A stretch of 64,000 bases of DNA from Streptococcus suis (GCA_024583055.1 CP102145.1:496001-560000), one strand, 5' to 3'; positions 18,088 to 26,377 are shown, counted from the first letter of the stretch. Program-made: numbers and translations. The notes: generated from the sequence alone by a model not told the origin.

Positions 18088-18299
18088 CCCTCTACCTCCA
18101 CTAATTGAAAGACATTTTCCACATTTTCATTAAAAATCTGTGCAATTCGCATGGCAATGACCACCGAGGGCGTATATTCGCCACGCTCTATCAGACTAAT
18201 GGTCTGCCGCGAAACTTCTGCTAATTTTGCCAACTCTGTCTGGTTGAGGCTATCCCGTGCCCGCAACTCCTTAAGCCGATTTTTTAAGACATATTCCAT
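18084..18299 (-). CDS. Small XRE-family (YozG-like) transcriptional regulator
   Basis: 71 residues, essentially a single Cro/C1 helix-turn-helix: LNQTELAKLAEVSRQTISLI followed by ERGEYTPSV, with a short C-terminal helix. Small regulators of this type repress their own operons and are commonly paired with small membrane proteins. It is the only DNA-binding protein encoded in the run, so it is the obvious candidate for the inverted repeat and phased half-sites at the operon promoter. That link is inference. The gene is coupled to the DUF3169-like gene by a four-base overlap. Confidence 0.9.
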   Translation of the reverse strand: MEYVLKNRLKELRARDSLNQTELAKLAEVSRQTISLIERGEYTPSVVIAMRIAQIFNENVENVFQLVEVEG

Positions 18300-18311
18300 G
18301 TTGTTTCCTTT

Positions 18312-18878
18312 CTAGGCTTGGTAGATAATCAAGCCTGTTTCTGTGTCTTCGACAGCTATATTCCCCTTAGCAAACTTAACCAACAAGAGATAAGTATAGT
18401 AGAAATCACCAGCACAAGCAGCTGCATGCATGGTAGCTACCATCAGATAAAGAGATACGTCCATTCCCCCTAAGCACGCTAGTATTGTCAAGCCTAGACT
18501 AATCACGACAAAGGGAGCCAGGGAAATTACCAACATTTGCATCCGATTATAGAGGGAACCTGGACTGGTTGCATAGGCCATGCCGGACTTCCATTTAAAC
18601 CCGTATTTGACAGGATTTTCAGGACAAAAAATCTTGAAAAATAATCCATGAATAGCTTCATGTACAACTATCAAAAGAGGAAATAGAACCATTCCTATCC
18701 ATAACTCTGGTAAGGTAAGTGGCAAATTTTGTTCTACATTGGCCAACAAGGAAAAGGCTAACTTACCAAATAGCAGAGCAAATGGGAAGACTAGAACAAT
18801 CGCAAGAATATTCAATCCCCAGACAAATTTCTTATTTTCCATGATATTGACTTCATATAATTTCTTTTTCGCTTCCAT
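18312..18878 (-). CDS. DUF3267-like putative membrane zinc metalloprotease
   Basis: 188 residues with four or five hydrophobic segments. VVHEAIHGLFFKIF near residue 75 contains HExxH, the zinc-protease signature, at a membrane boundary, and the layout fits the DUF3267 family related to site-2-type proteases. A possible third ligand is not obvious. The ATG beginning MEAKKKLYEV has AGGAG upstream; the internal ATG twelve codons later has none. Neighbours are small membrane peptides and an XRE regulator, so it may cleave one of them. Function is not established. Confidence 0.72.
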   Translation of the reverse strand: MEAKKKLYEVNIMENKKFVWGLNILAIVLVFPFALLFGKLAFSLLANVEQNLPLTLPELWIGMVLFPLLIVVHEAIHGLFFKIFCPENPVKYGFKWKSGMAYATSPGSLYNRMQMLVISLAPFVVISLGLTILACLGGMDVSLYLMVATMHAAACAGDFYYTYLLLVKFAKGNIAVEDTETGLIIYQA

Positions 18879-18905
18879 CTTTCTTCTCCTTCATTTTCCT
18901 TCAAG

Positions 18906-19010
18906 CTAGACTAAACTATATAGTCCTAGAGCAACTCCAATCAGTAAGCCGAATATAGTTGCCCCTGTAATCATAATTGCTGCCATATCAGATGAAATGT
19001 GTCGTTTCAT
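18906..19010 (-). CDS. 34-residue single-span membrane peptide
   Basis: ATG with AGGAG eight bases upstream opens a 35-codon frame encoding MKRHISSDMA, then a hydrophobic helix rich in Gly, Ala, Ile and Leu, ending LYSLV. It is short, but the clear Shine-Dalgarno, its place inside a tightly packed operon and the coherent basic-then-hydrophobic pattern support a real gene. It could be a small regulatory membrane peptide or a toxin-like peptide. No leader or modification motif is seen. Confidence 0.6.
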   Translation of the reverse strand: MKRHISSDMAAIMITGATIFGLLIGVALGLYSLV

Positions 19011-19030
19011 AAGGTTTCTCCTGTCTTTCC

Positions 19031-19234
19031 TTAGCTTTTTTCACTATTTTTCTTTTTGTTAAATTGCAGAGCTAACACCAGTGTCGCCAATAAAGGAGGA
19101 AAGGGATAACTCATTTCCGTCAAACCAATGTCAAATCCTAGCAAGGCAAAAATTTTAAATATCAAAATAGTTATCAAGAAGAGTGCGAAAAACAGTAGGA
19201 CTACTTTCATTCCATTTTTAACTGTCTTGTTCAT
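19031..19234 (-). CDS. 67-residue hypothetical membrane protein
   Basis: The start at MNKTVKNGMK is chosen because AAGGAG lies nine to eleven bases before it; the longer frame reads through the preceding gene. Two hydrophobic helices (about residues 9-30 and 38-55) lie between a basic N-terminus and a lysine-rich tail (NKKKNSEKS). The start overlaps the end of the preceding gene by 17 bases. There is no recognised family. It belongs to the set of small two-helix proteins in this operon. Confidence 0.7.
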   Translation of the reverse strand: MNKTVKNGMKVVLLFFALFLITILIFKIFALLGFDIGLTEMSYPFPPLLATLVLALQFNKKKNSEKS

Positions 19235-19442
19235 TTTTCTTCTCCTTTTCTCTGCTGAGAGTGACATCTAAAAGAAGGAGAGAATTCATCATCATCAAGA
19301 GTATCATGGTATCTATCTCCCGACCAAATACGATGTTTTTAACTAAACTATAAATCAAATATAGTGCAACTAGAACCTGCACTCCTCGCACAACGCTTGT
19401 TCCTGTAATCAAAATTCCTTTTTTATTGTTATTGTTTTTCAT
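19218..19442 (-). CDS. 74-residue hypothetical membrane protein
   Basis: Begins MKNNNNKKGI with GGAGG five bases upstream. There are two predicted membrane helices (about residues 12-35 and 43-60) and a charged C-terminus (SREKEKKNEQDS). In topology it resembles the neighbouring 67- and 69-residue proteins: short basic N-terminus, two helices, charged tail. No family is recognised; the small proteins may be distant paralogues. Confidence 0.72.
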   Translation of the reverse strand: MKNNNNKKGILITGTSVVRGVQVLVALYLIYSLVKNIVFGREIDTMILLMMMNSLLLLDVTLSREKEKKNEQDS

Positions 19443-19492
19443 AACGACCTCCAAGATCAATCAATACGCTTTTCTGTTTTCAATTCCTTATC

Positions 19493-19666
19493 CTAGAACC
19501 AGGCCGTCAAAGCCTGTCCAAACTCCAATCCAATGTGATAGAGAGTAAATATGATCTCTTTAATATCAATCAACGTAATAATAAGTAGAGTTAGAAGAAC
19601 TTTCTCACGTTTGGTCCAATTATTGAAATTCACTTCAGATTTTGTAGGTGACATATTTTTACTCAT
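19493..19666 (-). CDS. 57-residue hypothetical membrane protein
   Basis: Begins MSKNMSPTKSEVNF, then a basic segment (NNWTKREKVL) and one or two hydrophobic helices ending in LTAWF. The Shine-Dalgarno is weak (GGGAAA). It fills a 228-base space in an otherwise packed operon, on the same strand, and the charged-then-hydrophobic pattern matches its neighbours. No family is recognised. Confidence 0.55.
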   Translation of the reverse strand: MSKNMSPTKSEVNFNNWTKREKVLLTLLIITLIDIKEIIFTLYHIGLEFGQALTAWF

Positions 19667-19694
19667 GATGATTTCCCGCTTTCTTTATTTTTAC

Positions 19695-19904
19695 TTACTT
19701 TATTCTTTTCCCGTTTTTCTCTTTTCTGCCAGCTAGTTTCCACAAGTTCTCATCTGTCACTACGATGGCACAAATGGCAAGAACGACATGAGTATTATCC
19801 AACTGCTGCCACTTCATGATGTCAGCCAGCAGGACAAAAACTAGATAGGCAATTGCCAGTACTTGTACGAAGCGCGCAATGTGAAGATTGTTTAACTTTT
19901 TCAT
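19695..19904 (-). CDS. 69-residue hypothetical membrane protein, first gene of the operon
   Basis: Begins MKKLNNLHIARFVQVL, with AGGA nine bases upstream. There are two hydrophobic helices (about residues 10-28 and 38-50) and a lysine/arginine-rich tail (AGRKEKNGKRIK). It is the first open frame after the operon promoter. It resembles the 74-residue protein in having a short cytoplasmic start, two helices and a basic end. Function is unknown. Confidence 0.72.
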   Translation of the reverse strand: MKKLNNLHIARFVQVLAIAYLVFVLLADIMKWQQLDNTHVVLAICAIVVTDENLWKLAGRKEKNGKRIK

Positions 19905-19963
19905 AATAGTTTCCTACTTTCTTTTTATATGATGATTTCGCTTTCATCTCTTATCTTGATATC

Positions 19964-20050
19964 ATTGTAACACTTCTTTTTCTTTTTGACAAGTATATTT
20001 GTCAAAAAAATAATAAAAATTGTCAAAAAGTTTATGAAGATAGTCAAAAT
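19964..20050 (-). promoter_or_regulatory. Promoter of the membrane-protein operon with a phased operator array
   Basis: On the minus strand TTGTCA (19987-19992) and TACAAT (19964-19969) are 17 bases apart. The -35 lies inside a perfect ten-base inverted repeat TTTTTGACAA / TTGTCAAAAA with a six-base centre (19983-20008). Further half-sites TTGTCAAAAA (20020) and TAGTCAAAAT (20041) follow with the GTC cores at 20001, 20022 and 20043, exactly 21 bases or two helical turns apart. This is a strong pattern for cooperative repressor binding, probably by the operon's XRE protein. Confidence 0.7.
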
Positions 20051-20076
20051 GTAGCTGATAATGGGCAATTAGACAA

Positions 20077-20098
20077 GCAAAAAAGCCCAAATGGGCTC
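20077..20098 (-). terminator. Terminator of the PfkB kinase gene
   Basis: On the minus strand AGCCC pairs with GGGCT around ATTT and is followed by a six-base T-run, a few bases after the stop codon. Confidence 0.88.
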
Positions 20099-20102
20099 GA
20101 AT

Positions 20103-21005
20103 TTATAATTCTGATAAATACTTTCTTAAATCCTCATAGGTTGATGAAGGCAGGTGTACGCCGGGGTTGGCCACAATATAACTGGCGACACGATTGGCAA
20201 AGTCGAGCAACTTGTCCAAGGATTTTCCACTAGCTAATCCTGCCAATAGAGCGCCAACATGACTATCCCCCGCTCCCACCGCGTCTACCACTTGCGCTGG
20301 ATAAGACCTTTGCTCATGCCATTGTCCATCGTAGGCCAAAGCTCCAGCCTCTCCTCTGGTTACCACCAGCGCTTGCCCGGTGCGTTCATTTAAGATCTGC
20401 ACAGCCTGCCTGATGTCAGTTTGACCTGATAATGTCAAAGCCTCTTGCTCATTGACATGGAGGATAGGAGACAAATCCAAGACTTGCTCCATGCGCTGCT
20501 TATCTATCAGATGTCCTCGCGGTCCCGGCGCAAAAATGAGCTGGGCAGGAATAGTTTCCAAACTGTCCACTAATGCCTGACCTGTTTCTTCCTCCACTTC
20601 TAAACCACAAACGTAAGCATAATCGTACTCCGATAAATCCAACTGGTCCAGCCAAGTAGGGTCAAAATGGTATTCCACACCATGGTCGGACAGAAAGGTC
20701 CGTTCTCCGTCGCTTTCGATAAAGCAGTAACAACAGCCGTTGGCTCTTTCCACTAAAACCCGTGGTTCAATTCCAATTTTTTCCAGCTCATTCCTGACAA
20801 AATGACCGTAAATGCCCGTCCCTACAGGTGAAATGAAATCATAGTCCACACCCATGTGGTGCAGGATATTGACCACATTGAAAGCACAACCGCCCAGAGA
20901 CAGGACCTGTTTGTCAATATGCGCATCGCCTTGCCGCCCCGGTAACTGATCCAGATAAATCATCACATCACAAACGGTCGAACCGATTACCAAACATTTT
21001 CCCAT
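20103..21005 (-). CDS. PfkB family carbohydrate/nucleoside kinase
   Basis: 300 residues from the ATG beginning MGKCLVIGSTVCDV, with GGAGG seven bases upstream. It has the ribokinase fold: an N-terminal GGCAFNVV sugar-binding signature near residue 40 and the C-terminal VDAVGAGDSHVGALLAG signature, whose aspartate is the catalytic base and GAGD the anion hole. The family phosphorylates sugars, nucleosides or related compounds with ATP; the substrate cannot be told from sequence, and no sugar-pathway genes are adjacent. It is monocistronic. Its extended -10 promoter (TGCTATACT, 21029-21037) abuts the alaS terminator. Confidence 0.88.
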   Translation of the reverse strand: MGKCLVIGSTVCDVMIYLDQLPGRQGDAHIDKQVLSLGGCAFNVVNILHHMGVDYDFISPVGTGIYGHFVRNELEKIGIEPRVLVERANGCCYCFIESDGERTFLSDHGVEYHFDPTWLDQLDLSEYDYAYVCGLEVEEETGQALVDSLETIPAQLIFAPGPRGHLIDKQRMEQVLDLSPILHVNEQEALTLSGQTDIRQAVQILNERTGQALVVTRGEAGALAYDGQWHEQRSYPAQVVDAVGAGDSHVGALLAGLASGKSLDKLLDFANRVASYIVANPGVHLPSSTYEDLRKYLSEL

Positions 21006-21037
21006 AGCAAAACCTCCGCTATAGAGATAGTATAGCA

Positions 21038-21070
21038 CAAAAACTCCCCTATCCAGAGATAAGAGAGTTT
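21038..21070 (-). terminator. Terminator of alaS
   Basis: On the minus strand AAACTCTC pairs with GGGGAGTTT (with wobble) and the arm runs into TTTTTG, directly after the alaS stop codon. Confidence 0.7.
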
Positions 21071-21077
21071 GAGAATG

Positions 21078-23696
21078 TTACAAATTTTCAGCGACAGCCT
21101 TCAACAAATCTGCAATCTTAGACGCATCGCTACCACCTGCCATGGCCATATCTGGCTTACCACCACCACGACCTGCTACGATTGGCGCAAGGACTTTGAT
21201 GAGGTTTCCTGCATGGACATCGCTTGACTTGCTTGCCACAAGGACATTGACCTTGTCGCCGATTTCGGCAACCAGCACCAAGACATCAGAGTAGTCTTTC
21301 TGCTTCCAGTTGTCAGCGAAGGTACGGAGAGCACCTGCATCTGAAACTTGGACCTGGCTGGCAATGTAGCGAATGCCGTTAGCATCTTTGACATCTTTGA
21401 AGACATCTCCAGCAGCTGCTGCCGCTGCCTTTTCTTTCAGACTAGCATTTTCTTTTTGCAAATCGCGGAGCTCCGCAGCCAGTGCCTCCACTTTTGTCGG
21501 CACTTGGTCGATTTGTGGCACTTTAAGGGTCTGCGCAACAGCTTTGAGAGCATCCTCGCGGTCACGAAGAGCTAGGAAAGCTTCCTTACCTGTCACCGCT
21601 AAAATACGGCGAGTTCCTGAACCGATACCTTCTTCTTTGACAATCTTGAAAAGACCGATTTCAGCGGTATTGCTAACGTGGGTACCACCACAAAGCTCGA
21701 TAGAATAGTCACCGATTGTAACCACACGGACCACTTTGCCATACTTCTCACCAAAGAGAGCCATAGCCCCCATTTCTTTAGCCGTATCCACATCCGTTTC
21801 AACTGTGACAATATCCAAGGCTTCCCAGATTTTTTCATTGACTTCATTTTCAATACGACGAAGTTCATCAGCTGTCACCGCTTCAAAGTGTGTGAAGTCA
21901 AATCGAAGGAATCCTTGCTCGTTCAAAGAACCAGCCTGGGTTGCATGCTCACCGATGACATTGTGAAGAGCGGCATGAAGCAAGTGAGTTGCTGTGTGGT
22001 TCTTCTCAACACCACGACGACGGTTTGTGTCGATTTCAAGTGTGTAAGTTTGACCTAGTGAAATGCTAGCAGATAGTTCTACGGTGTGCAATGGCTGACC
22101 ATTCGGTGCTTTTTGCACATCCACAACTGTTGCAACGACATCACCTGAAGCATTTTTAATCACACCACGGTCGGCAACCTGACCACCCATTTCAGCGTAG
22201 AATGGTGTTTGGTCAAAGACAAGAAGGGCTTGACCTTCTGACACAGCTTCTGTCCGCTCATTGTCCGCGATAATCACTGCCAACTTGGCATCTAAGCTAG
22301 TTTGACCATAGACAAAAGTTGAGCTTTCGGTAATACCTGCTAGGGTTTCATTTTGCATACCCATTGAGCCACCTTTAACAACGGCCGCACGGGCACGGTC
22401 CTGCTGTTCTTTCATGGCAACCTTGAAGCCTTCATGGTCAATCTTATAACCCGCATCTTCAGCCAATTCCTCGGTCAATTCCACAGGGAAACCATAGGTA
22501 TCGTAGAGCTTGAAGATATCCTTACCTTCAAGAGTATCCTTACCAGCTGCTTTCAACTCAGCTAAAAGTTCCTCCAAGTGACCGCTACCAGCATCAATGG
22601 TGCGAGCAAAGGTTTCTTCCTCACGTTTAACGATTTTCTCGATAAAGTCACGTTTTTCAAGCACTTCTGGGTAGTAGCTTTCCATGATAGCACCAACCGT
22701 TTCCACCAATTTGTACAAGAATGGCTCGGTGATACCCAAACGACGACCATGCATAACAGCACGACGGAGCAAGCGACGAAGAACATAACCACGACCTTCA
22801 TTTCCTGGAAGGGCACCGTCACCGATAGCAAATGACAAGGCACGGATATGGTCTGCGATGACCTTGAAGCTCATGTTATCACCATCTTGATCATAGGTCT
22901 TACCAGAAATTTTCTCCACTTCACGAATGATTGGCAAGAAGAGGTCGGTTTCAAAGTTAGTCTTAGCTCCTTGGAAAATGGCAGCCAAACGCTCCAAACC
23001 TGCACCCGTATCGATGTTTTTGTTTGGCAATTCCTTGTACTCTGAACGCGGAACTGCTGGGTCAGCGTTGAATTGTGAAAGAACGATGTTCCAAATCTCG
23101 ATGTAACGGTCGTTTTCAATGTCTTCTTCCAGCAAACGAATGCCGATATTTTCAGGGTCAAAATCTGTTCCACGGTCGAAGAAAATTTCCGTATCGGGTC
23201 CAGAAGGTCCCGCACCGATTTCCCAGAAATTATCCTCGAGTGGAATGAGGTGACTTGGGTCTACACCAAGCGCAATCCAGCGGTTGTAGGAATCCTTATC
23301 ATCTGGATAGTAGGTCATGTAGAGCTTGTCTTTTGGAAAGGCAAACCATTCTGGACTTGTCAAGAGCTCATAGCCCCACTCAATGGCCTCATCACGGAAA
23401 TAATCACCGATAGAGAAGTTGCCCAGCATTTCAAACATGGTGTGGTGGCGAGCGGTCTTACCAACATTTTCAATGTCATTGGTACGGATTGATTTTTGCG
23501 CGTTGGTAATCCGTGGATTTTCAGGAATGACAGAGCCGTCGAAATATTTTTTCAGGGTCGCCACACCAGAGTTAATCCAAAGCAAAGTTGGGTCGTTAAC
23601 TGGAACAAGATTGGCAGAAGGCTCAACAGAGTGGCCTTTTGATTTCCAGAAATCCAACCACATTTGACGAATTTGAGCAGAAGATAATTGTTTCAT
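21078..23696 (-). CDS. alaS: Alanyl-tRNA synthetase
   Basis: 872 residues, the normal full length. It charges tRNA-Ala and edits mischarged Ser/Gly. Visible parts are the class II catalytic core beginning [17 protein letters not shown], the editing domain with [14 protein letters not shown] and its zinc-ligand partner [15 protein letters not shown], and the C-terminal oligomerisation domain with [14 protein letters not shown]. The Shine-Dalgarno is weak (TTGGT-type), but the start matches the family. Upstream lies a two-hairpin leader, then a LURP-one gene, then an alanine-type T-box, so alaS is probably expressed as the second gene of the T-box transcript. Confidence 0.98.
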   Translation of the reverse strand: MKQLSSAQIRQMWLDFWKSKGHSVEPSANLVPVNDPTLLWINSGVATLKKYFDGSVIPENPRITNAQKSIRTNDIENVGKTARHHTMFEMLGNFSIGDYFRDEAIEWGYELLTSPEWFAFPKDKLYMTYYPDDKDSYNRWIALGVDPSHLIPLEDNFWEIGAGPSGPDTEIFFDRGTDFDPENIGIRLLEEDIENDRYIEIWNIVLSQFNADPAVPRSEYKELPNKNIDTGAGLERLAAIFQGAKTNFETDLFLPIIREVEKISGKTYDQDGDNMSFKVIADHIRALSFAIGDGALPGNEGRGYVLRRLLRRAVMHGRRLGITEPFLYKLVETVGAIMESYYPEVLEKRDFIEKIVKREEETFARTIDAGSGHLEELLAELKAAGKDTLEGKDIFKLYDTYGFPVELTEELAEDAGYKIDHEGFKVAMKEQQDRARAAVVKGGSMGMQNETLAGITESSTFVYGQTSLDAKLAVIIADNERTEAVSEGQALLVFDQTPFYAEMGGQVADRGVIKNASGDVVATVVDVQKAPNGQPLHTVELSASISLGQTYTLEIDTNRRRGVEKNHTATHLLHAALHNVIGEHATQAGSLNEQGFLRFDFTHFEAVTADELRRIENEVNEKIWEALDIVTVETDVDTAKEMGAMALFGEKYGKVVRVVTIGDYSIELCGGTHVSNTAEIGLFKIVKEEGIGSGTRRILAVTGKEAFLALRDREDALKAVAQTLKVPQIDQVPTKVEALAAELRDLQKENASLKEKAAAAAAGDVFKDVKDANGIRYIASQVQVSDAGALRTFADNWKQKDYSDVLVLVAEIGDKVNVLVASKSSDVHAGNLIKVLAPIVAGRGGGKPDMAMAGGSDASKIADLLKAVAENL

Positions 23697-23738
23697 ATTT
23701 AAGATACCAAGCCCGATTAGAAGGCGACTGAAAAATAG

Positions 23739-23825
23739 GAAACTGGCAGGAAATCCTTACTTCCTAGACAGTTTATTTTTTTCCGAACCTTCCGGGCGGG
23801 TTCAGTTAGACTGATTAACTGAACC
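23739..23825 (-). promoter_or_regulatory. Hairpin-rich spacer between the LURP-one gene and alaS
   Basis: On the minus strand a perfect ten-base hairpin GGTTCAGTTA / TAACTGAACC (23799-23825) comes first. An alternative pairing GAACC / GGTTC (23785-23803) would break it. A second hairpin AAACTG-AGGAA / TTCCT-CAGTTT (23740-23774) is followed by CCTATTTTT. Mutually exclusive stems followed by a weak T-run suggest partial termination or processing before alaS. No second T-box core is present. Confidence 0.45.
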
Positions 23826-23857
23826 ATTCCTTTCGTTTTTTGTTTGTTTAATGATGT

Positions 23858-24343
23858 TTAGCTTGATGCAGATTCCAGCATCTCCACATAGTCAATGGCG
23901 ATGACTAGGGAAATAACTAAATCAGCATAGTCGTCGTGATAAACTTTAACCGAATAATGAGAAGTTAGGTGAAAAAGTTCTTTGGAGATTTCAGCTACCA
24001 GCTGACCGTCGGCCGTCCGCAGTCGAAAATCCAAATCCCAGATATTGCCCTCAAGAGCTAGCCCCAGATTTTCCACCGAATATTTATCTCTAAAGAAAGT
24101 CAATTTCTGTTTCAGATAAAAGGAATGCCCGCTGGCCATGTCAATGGTAAATTGAGGTAGCCAGGTCAAGAATTTCTTGGTAATCTGACTGATTTCCTGG
24201 CCTTGGCTGTTTACAATAGTGAACCGCTTGGGAATTTCCAGGAAAGAACCCTGGACCTGATAGGCTAGATTGCCCTGACTATCCTGAATATCGAATTTTT
24301 CTCCACCAAAGGTGAACCGCTGTTTCACAAGAAATTCTTTCAT
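23858..24343 (-). CDS. LURP-one-related (YxjI-like) protein
   Basis: 161 residues from the ATG beginning MKEFLVKQRFTFGGEKF, with GGAGG five bases upstream. The repeating pattern of beta strands (YQVQGSFLEIPKRFTIVN, then LTFFRDKYSVENLG) fits the tubby-like LURP-one-related/DUF567 barrel, a family with no established bacterial function. It is the first gene behind an alanine T-box and precedes alaS on the same strand. It is therefore predicted to be induced when uncharged tRNA-Ala accumulates, which is notable for a protein with no known link to alanine. Confidence 0.8.
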   Translation of the reverse strand: MKEFLVKQRFTFGGEKFDIQDSQGNLAYQVQGSFLEIPKRFTIVNSQGQEISQITKKFLTWLPQFTIDMASGHSFYLKQKLTFFRDKYSVENLGLALEGNIWDLDFRLRTADGQLVAEISKELFHLTSHYSVKVYHDDYADLVISLVIAIDYVEMLESASS

Positions 24344-24355
24344 GATAACCTCCAA

Positions 24356-24604
24356 AAAAATGACAAGAAACCAAACGAAGGGCGAAAAACCGCGGTACCA
24401 CCTTCATTCAATGACTTGTCATTCTTCATTCAGAATCTGTATTCACAGGTAAGCCAACCTCGACTTAGGTACTAAGGTACTGAGCTCTGGATACAGGTTC
24501 TCACTATTCAATTGTGCTAACGAGTAGCAAGATGATTTACTCAGATGGCTCGCAGCGACCGCCAATTTTCTGAACTGAGTGGATAACCATCCATTCTCGA
24601 TAGA
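24356..24604 (-). promoter_or_regulatory. T-box riboswitch, alanine specifier
   Basis: On the minus strand the conserved T-box core AAGGTGGTACCGCG is present (24391-24404). It is followed by a terminator in which AATGACAAG pairs with CTTGTCATT and AATGAAGG with CCTTCGTT, ending in seven T. Upstream, CGAG (24596-24599) pairs with CTCG (24521-24524) at the base of Stem I, with GCT (24526-24528) at the specifier position, an alanine codon. The element begins immediately after the prsA stop, so its promoter must lie within the 3' end of prsA or it is read through from prsA. Confidence 0.9.
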
Positions 24605-25594
24605 TTATTTGTTTTCATCTTTCTTTTCTTCAGAGCTTGATGAAGCATCTGTCGAAGACGAAGCGTCTGTTGAAGATGAATTAACTTCAGATGGAATATA
24701 CTGAGAAAGAATGTTTTGGAAGGCTGGGTCTTTGACCTTAACGTTAGCTGCTTTCAACTCTTCTGAAACAACAGTCGAAATGAAGGCTGCATCGTTTTGC
24801 TTAGCTGTAAGAATGACTTCTTTCAACTTGTCTTTGTATTCTTTCCAATCTTTTGCTTTTTCAGTTTTGCTTTCCAATTTTACAACATAGTAACTTGTTG
24901 TATAAGTTGTCGGGTCAACCACAGGGACGATAGACGCGCCAACTTGGCCATTGTCAAGTGCAAAGACTGCTTGTTGAACTTCTTTTGGCACTTCTGTTGA
25001 AGTAGAGTCAAACTTGACTTCTCCACCCTTGTCCTTAGCCTTGCTGTCTGCTGAATTATCCTTAGCCAATTGGGCGAAATCAGCACCGTCTTCCTGAGCT
25101 TTTGCCAAGATTTCTTTCGCCTTAGCTTCGTCTGTCAATTGGATGACACGCGCAGTTACTTCTGGCGTATAGTTTTCATAGGCAGCCTTATAGTTGTCAT
25201 CTGTCAACTCTTTTTCTGCTGCTTGCTTAACAGCATACTCAACCAATTTATTGGTACGGATTTGTTGCTTATAGCTCTCTGTATTCAAGCCAGCTGATGC
25301 CAGGGCCTGCTGGAATGAATCACCATACTGCTCTGCCATTTTATCAAAAGCCTCAGTGACTTCCTTGTCTGATACCTTGTCTCCGTACTTTTCTTCAAAT
25401 ACTTCTGTAATCAGCATAGACAAGAGAACCTGCTGAGCATTTGGATTGTTTTTTACTTCGTCATAGAATTCCGAAACAGTAATGGTTTGCCCTTTTAAGC
25501 TGACAATATCCTTATCAGTTGATGAAGTACAAGCTGCTAGGGTAACTGCTGCTAACAATGTTACCGCACCAGCAATAATTTTTCTTGATTTCAT
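24605..25594 (-). CDS. prsA: PrsA foldase lipoprotein (parvulin-type PPIase)
   Basis: 329 residues. There is a lipoprotein signal peptide with lipobox VTLAAC, the acylated cysteine being residue 22. A SurA-like N-terminal helical region is followed by a parvulin domain from about residue 145 (RVIQLTDEAKAKEILA through GGEVKFD) and a low-complexity Ser/Asp/Lys tail. PrsA sits on the outer face of the membrane and folds secreted proteins after Sec export. AAGGAG precedes the ATG and TATAAT lies about 40 bases upstream. It follows an O-methyltransferase gene on the same strand, as I recall from other streptococci. Confidence 0.95.
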   Translation of the reverse strand: MKSRKIIAGAVTLLAAVTLAACTSSTDKDIVSLKGQTITVSEFYDEVKNNPNAQQVLLSMLITEVFEEKYGDKVSDKEVTEAFDKMAEQYGDSFQQALASAGLNTESYKQQIRTNKLVEYAVKQAAEKELTDDNYKAAYENYTPEVTARVIQLTDEAKAKEILAKAQEDGADFAQLAKDNSADSKAKDKGGEVKFDSTSTEVPKEVQQAVFALDNGQVGASIVPVVDPTTYTTSYYVVKLESKTEKAKDWKEYKDKLKEVILTAKQNDAAFISTVVSEELKAANVKVKDPAFQNILSQYIPSEVNSSSTDASSSTDASSSSEEKKDENK

Positions 25595-25657
25595 TCGAAA
25601 ATTAACACTCCTTCTTTCTTTAACCCATCCATTATACCATAAAATCTTATAAAATTC

Positions 25658-26377
25658 TTAAATATCATCTAGATTCAGCTCAACATTTTCCAAATTTTTA
25701 CGGAGCATCAGGAGCCCATCACTGAGTGAAACAAGACTGGCTGTCAAATCTGGATTATCCAAGGTCGCATTGAAGAGTTTCTGTAAACCCTTGTAAATAG
25801 TCCGCTGACCACGACGCACTTCCATAATGTCCTTAGCCACATCGCCTCCCTGGAAAATATCATCGATGACAATGATACCACCCACCTTAACCTTCTTCAG
25901 AACTTCAGGCAAGAAAACGATATATTTGGACTTGGCAGAATCCATGAAAATAAAGTCATACTGGTCATCGGCCAGAGTTGGAAGTAACTCCATGGCCTCC
26001 CCTTCCAGCAAGGAAATCTGCTTGCGACTATCATACTTGGCAAAATTTTCTTTGGCTAGACCAATCATTTCCTCGTTCCGATCAATAGTCGTAATCTGAG
26101 CATTTGGACTATTTTCAGCCATCAAAAGGGCCGAAAAGCCGATTGCTGTACCAATTTCAAGAATATTCTGCGGTTGCAGGGTCTGCAAGAGCAGGCGGAA
26201 AAAGGCTACCGTCTCATGTGGGATGACCGGAATATTTTCCTTCTGAGCAAAGACTTCGAGCTCTTTCAAAAATCCTCTATTCTGCGCCTGACGTGTCCGC
26301 ATAAAGTCCACAATTTCTTCCTTGACAACAGGCCGGCGCATATTGTGGTTTGCGTTTTCTGAGTATGATTGTACCAT
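25658..26377 (-). CDS. SAM-dependent O-methyltransferase (YrrM/TrmR-like)
   Basis: 239 residues from the ATG beginning MVQSYSENANHNM; the longer frame adds 12 residues without a Shine-Dalgarno. It has a Rossmann methyltransferase fold: ILEIGTAIGFSALLMA as the SAM-binding motif near residue 65, TTIDRNEEM as motif II, and FIFMDSAKSKY with the metal-linked aspartate. The family (COG4122) includes caffeoyl-CoA-type enzymes and B. subtilis TrmR, which methylates 5-hydroxyuridine in tRNA; that is the likeliest role but is not proven here. It lies upstream of prsA on the same strand. Confidence 0.85.
   Translation of the reverse strand: MVQSYSENANHNMRRPVVKEEIVDFMRTRQAQNRGFLKELEVFAQKENIPVIPHETVAFFRLLLQTLQPQNILEIGTAIGFSALLMAENSPNAQITTIDRNEEMIGLAKENFAKYDSRKQISLLEGEAMELLPTLADDQYDFIFMDSAKSKYIVFLPEVLKKVKVGGIIVIDDIFQGGDVAKDIMEVRRGQRTIYKGLQKLFNATLDNPDLTASLVSLSDGLLMLRKNLENVELNLDDI

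Noticed and set aside
15604..19904. Bacteriocin production cluster
   Set aside because: No double-glycine leader peptide, peptidase-containing ABC transporter or modification enzyme was found; only immunity-type and membrane proteins are present.
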